From positions 1,178,001 through 1,242,000 of the forward strand of contig NZ_CBDAQN010000001.1 in assembly GCF_965199065.1 (NCBI RefSeq): 64,000 bases of DNA. Reading direction: 5' to 3'. The position numbers and the translations under genes were made by a program. Every line of letters starts with the position of its first letter. Position 1 is the first letter of the stretch. Under the pieces are notes generated by a model that was given only the letters and a program-made list of their open reading frames with translations, was not told the origin of the DNA and did no database searches. The DNA is from Acidisoma sp965199065 (GTDB taxonomy: Bacteria; Pseudomonadota; Alphaproteobacteria; Acetobacterales; Acetobacteraceae). Below, in pieces: positions 61,647-64,000 of the stretch.

Positions 61647-62192
61647 TCAGGCCGGTTGAACCGCACCCTCGAGCAGGCCGATGAAGGCTTTCGAGAAGTC
61701 GGGGATGTCGTCCGGCTTGCGCGAGGTGACGAGCGTCCCGTCCGTGACCACCGGCTTGTCGACCCAGGTCGCCCCTGCGTTGGTGAGGTCGCTGCGCAGA
61801 GACGGCCACGACGTCATCGTGTGCCCCTTCACGCCGCCAGCCTCGATGAGCGTCCACGGACCGTGGCAGATCGCCGCGATAGGCTTCTTCGACGTGACGA
61901 AATGACGGACAAAGGCAACTGCCTCGCCGTTGACGCGAAGATAGTCGGGGTTGGCGACGCCACCGGGCAATAGAAGCGCATCGAAACCGTCCGGCTTGGT
62001 CGTGGAGAGTTTGGCGTCGGGCGTGAAGGTGTCGCCCTTCTCATCGTGGTTCATCCCTTGGATTTTATCATCCTTGGGCGAAACGATGGTGACCTGGGCG
62101 CCTGCCTTCTTCAGGGCCTCAACCGGTCCCGTGAGTTCGACCTGCTCGAAGCCGTCAGTCACCAGGACCGCAATCTTTTTGGAAATGGTCAT
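61647..62192 (-). CDS. DJ-1/PfpI family protein
   Basis: 181 residues of the PfpI/YhbO branch of the DJ-1 superfamily (type 1 glutamine-amidotransferase-like fold). The nucleophile elbow is PIAAICHGPWTLIEAGGVKGHTMTSW (Cys about residue 111, His next to it) and the N-terminal DGFEQVELTGPVEALKKAG carries the conserved Glu. Members act as deglycases, chaperones or proteases; activity here is not resolved. It begins with ATG, divergent from an SDR gene, and is followed by a terminator. Confidence 0.92.
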   Translation of the reverse strand: MTISKKIAVLVTDGFEQVELTGPVEALKKAGAQVTIVSPKDDKIQGMNHDEKGDTFTPDAKLSTTKPDGFDALLLPGGVANPDYLRVNGEAVAFVRHFVTSKKPIAAICHGPWTLIEAGGVKGHTMTSWPSLRSDLTNAGATWVDKPVVTDGTLVTSRKPDDIPDFSKAFIGLLEGAVQPA

Positions 62193-62350
62193 GCTGTCTC
62201 TCCGGATATTGCGCCCCTTGCGGCGTTGCCTTCCGGGGCCTGAGCGTTAGATGGAGTGCCCAGGGCGGCGCTCAACGTGCCGCCCGCTTTCGTGACCGCC
62301 GCAAAGCTGAGAGATGCGGTCGGCGGTTCAGCCAGGAGAAGACCACGGAC

Positions 62351-63106
62351 ATGATCGTTCTCATCACGGGTGCCTCAGCCGGCTTCGGCGCATCGATCGC
62401 GCGGGTGCTTGCGTCCGAGGGCCACAGGATCATCGCCGCCGGGCGACGCGCCGACCGCCTCGACGCGCTCGTCGCCGAGATCGGGGCGGACAAGGTCCTG
62501 CCGCTGGTGCTGGACGTGACGGATCGGGCTGCCGTCAAAGCCGCGATCGAAGGGTTGCCGGAAGCCTGGGCAGGTATCGACATACTGGTGAACAACGCGG
62601 GACTCGCGCGCGGTATCGCCCCGGCGCAGGAAGCGAAGCTCGACGATTGGGAGACGATGATCGACACCAACGTCAAAGGCTTGACCTACGTCACCCATGC
62701 CGTGTTGCCGGGCATGGTGGCGCGAGATCGCGGGCACATCGTCAACATGGGCTCGGTCGCCGGCAACTGGCCCTACCCCGGCGGCAACGTCTACGGCGCC
62801 ACCAAGGCGTTCGTCCGCAACTTCTCGCTCAATCTGAGGACGGACCTGCTCGGCACGAAGGTGCGGGTGACGAATGTCGAGCCCGGGCTCGTCGCGGGCA
62901 CCGAGTTCTCCTCCGTGCGCTTCGATGGCGACAAGGCTCGCGCCGCCAACGTCTACGCCAACACGACGCCGCTGACCGCCGAGGACGTGGCGGAAACGGT
63001 GCGCTGGGTCGTGACGTTGCCGTCCCATTTCAATGTCAACACGATTGAGATCATGCCGGTGGTGCAAGGGTGGGCCGGGCTGAAGGTGGTGAAGACGGAG
63101 GCTTAA
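62351..63106 (+). CDS. SDR family oxidoreductase, YdfG-like
   Basis: 251 residues of the classical short-chain dehydrogenase family. NADP-binding GASAGFGASIARVLA followed by an Arg (AAGRR) that favours NADP, NNAG in ILVNNAGLARG, and the catalytic Ser-Tyr-Lys set in NMGSVAGNWPYPGGNVYGATKAFVRNF. Best fits the YdfG/3-hydroxy acid (serine, allothreonine) dehydrogenase subgroup, including TNVEPGLVAGTEFSSVRF. Stands alone between a DJ-1 protein and rplU. Confidence 0.93.
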   Translation: MIVLITGASAGFGASIARVLASEGHRIIAAGRRADRLDALVAEIGADKVLPLVLDVTDRAAVKAAIEGLPEAWAGIDILVNNAGLARGIAPAQEAKLDDWETMIDTNVKGLTYVTHAVLPGMVARDRGHIVNMGSVAGNWPYPGGNVYGATKAFVRNFSLNLRTDLLGTKVRVTNVEPGLVAGTEFSSVRFDGDKARAANVYANTTPLTAEDVAETVRWVVTLPSHFNVNTIEIMPVVQGWAGLKVVKTEA

Positions 63107-63175
63107 CCGGCGGCGTCTGGCCCGCCGCCTGGAGCATGGCCGACGTGTGAAGCTACCTTGTGGGTCGACATGTCG

Positions 63176-63239
63176 TTGACAGAAGGCGGGTTGCTTGATA
63201 GGGCCCGCCGGCTTGACCAGCGACTTCGCCGGTCGGCCC
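63176..63239 (+). promoter_or_regulatory. Probable rplU promoter and leader hairpin
   Basis: TTGACA at 63176-63181 is an exact -35 hexamer; 17 bases later TAGGGC (63199-63204) is only a weak -10. From 63201 to 63239, GGGCC-C-GCCGGC and GCCGGT-C-GGCCC can form a stem with one C-C mismatch and a 15-base loop, at the presumed start of the transcript. Such leaders often control ribosomal-protein operons, but no known leader family is recognised here. Confidence 0.5.
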
Positions 63240-63290
63240 ATAAGAAGAAGCCGCTCCAACGAGGGCGCAGCAATGAAAGACCGTTAGCCT

Positions 63291-63677
63291 ATGTTCGCAG
63301 TCATCCGCACTGGCGGAAAGCAATATCGCGTCGTGCCGAACGCCATCCTCAAGGTCGAGAAGCTCGAGGCCGAGGCCGGTAGCACAATCACCTTCGACGA
63401 AGTTCTGGCAGTCGGCGAAAACGGCGGTGCATTGTCCGTGGGCGCCCCCCTGGTGGCGGGCGCGACCGTGACCGCGACCGTCGTGGCCCAGGATCGCCTC
63501 GACAAGATCATCATATTCAAGAAGCGCCGCCGGCAGAACAGCCGCCGCAAGAACGGCCATCGCCAGCACGTCACCGTTCTGCGCATCGCGGACATCGTGG
63601 CGTCCGGCGGGCGTGCCTCGGAGACCGTGGTCGAAGCGGCCCCGGCCGAAGAAACCGCCGCCGAATCTGCGGCCTGA
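63291..63677 (+). CDS. rplU: 50S ribosomal protein L21
   Basis: 128 residues. Family start MFAVIRTGGKQYRVVPNAILKVEKLEAEAGSTI, then the RNA-binding basic patch IIFKKRRRQNSRRKNGHRQHVTVLRI. The C-terminal 25 residues are an Ala/Glu-rich extension beyond the E. coli length, seen in many alphaproteobacteria. It is followed 27 bases later by rpmA, the usual partner. Confidence 0.97.
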   Translation: MFAVIRTGGKQYRVVPNAILKVEKLEAEAGSTITFDEVLAVGENGGALSVGAPLVAGATVTATVVAQDRLDKIIIFKKRRRQNSRRKNGHRQHVTVLRIADIVASGGRASETVVEAAPAEETAAESAA

Positions 63678-63704
63678 GCCGGTTGAACATAAGGAGAGCA
63701 CCAG

Positions 63705-64000
63705 ATGGCCCATAAGAAAGCAGGCGGCTCGTCCCGCAACGGCCGCGATACCGCCGGCCGCCGCCTTGGCGTGAAGAAGTTCGGCGGCGAAAGCGTCGTT
63801 GCCGGCAACATCATCATCCGCCAGCGCGGCACCAAGATGAAGCCCGGCAGCAATGTCGGCCTCGGCAAGGATCACACGATCTTCGCCCTGGTCGATGGCC
63901 ATGTCAGTTTCGAAACGAAGGCCGACCGGGTGCATGTATCCGTGAAGACGCGGCCGGCGGCGCCGATGCCGGCCGCGCCGCTGCCCGTCGCCGCCGAATA
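63705..64000 (+). CDS. rpmA: 50S ribosomal protein L27 (runs to window edge)
   Basis: 98 residues visible: MAHKKAGGSSRNGRDTAGRRLGVKKFGGESVVAGNIIIRQRGTKMKPGSNVGLGKDHTIFALVDG, the full L27 core, including the N-terminal AHKKAGG arm that reaches the peptidyl-transferase centre. The last two bases are TA, so a stop at the next base is likely and only the final base may be missing. ATG preceded by AGGAGAG. The C-terminal Pro/Ala-rich tail is a little longer than in E. coli. Confidence 0.95.
   Translation, partial: MAHKKAGGSSRNGRDTAGRRLGVKKFGGESVVAGNIIIRQRGTKMKPGSNVGLGKDHTIFALVDGHVSFETKADRVHVSVKTRPAAPMPAAPLPVAAE

Overview
This is a high-GC, gene-dense chromosomal window. Gene content suggests an alphaproteobacterium, probably in the Rhodospirillales/Acetobacterales. 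Pointers are a complete 14-gene nuo operon running into birA, coaX and rnj, the tig-clpP-clpX-lon-hupB block, a CtrA-family regulator, and a strand-loop-strand repeat surface protein of a kind common in Acetobacteraceae. The taxonomic call is inference; there is no rRNA in the window. I saw no insertion sequence, prophage, integrase or CRISPR array.

Layout. 1-5.8 kb: the 3' end of pdeM, a small membrane protein, two small envelope proteins, valS and an orphan UgpC/MalK-type ATPase. 5.9-10.3 kb: an old-yellow-enzyme reductase divergent from a Gfo/Idh/MocA oxidoreductase, an acyltransferase-3 protein and a LysE-type exporter. 10.7-15.2 kb: a polyamine-type catabolic cluster (gamma-glutamylpolyamine synthetase, class-III aminotransferase, PuuD-like hydrolase) around a GntR regulator, with two matching GTGATCAC palindromes. 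15.3-20.7 kb: a secreted small protein, a cytochrome b561-type membrane protein and a Tat-lipoprotein molybdopterin oxidoreductase, then a glycine-rich repeat protein and a secreted esterase-fold protein.

20.7-29.1 kb: exopolysaccharide/envelope genes (outer-membrane barrel, WecG-type glycosyltransferase, acyltransferase, Wzc-type tyrosine kinase, Wza-type lipoprotein). The barrel and glycosyltransferase lie directly upstream of hfq-hflX and an inositol-monophosphatase-family gene, with overlaps or 5-bp gaps throughout. 29.2-33.1 kb: a TolC/OprM-type channel divergent from a TetR regulator with an operator-like palindrome between them, an M20 dipeptidase and tRNA-Ser. 33.5-34.3 kb: a CtrA-like regulator whose receiver domain has changes at two conserved positions.

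34.5-53.4 kb is housekeeping, all on the minus strand: tRNA-Val, rnj, coaX, birA, nuoN to nuoA, tRNA-Asp, tRNA-Val and hupB. 53.6-61.6 kb continues with lon, clpX, clpP, tig, tRNA-Leu and nnrD. The last 2.4 kb holds a PfpI/DJ-1 protein, an SDR dehydrogenase, rplU and nearly all of rpmA, which runs off the right edge.

The most interesting points are the degenerate receiver of the CtrA-like regulator, the paired operators of the polyamine cluster, the cytochrome b/molybdoenzyme module of unknown substrate, and the coupling of envelope genes to hfq. Nothing here is a clear-cut new defence or mobile system.
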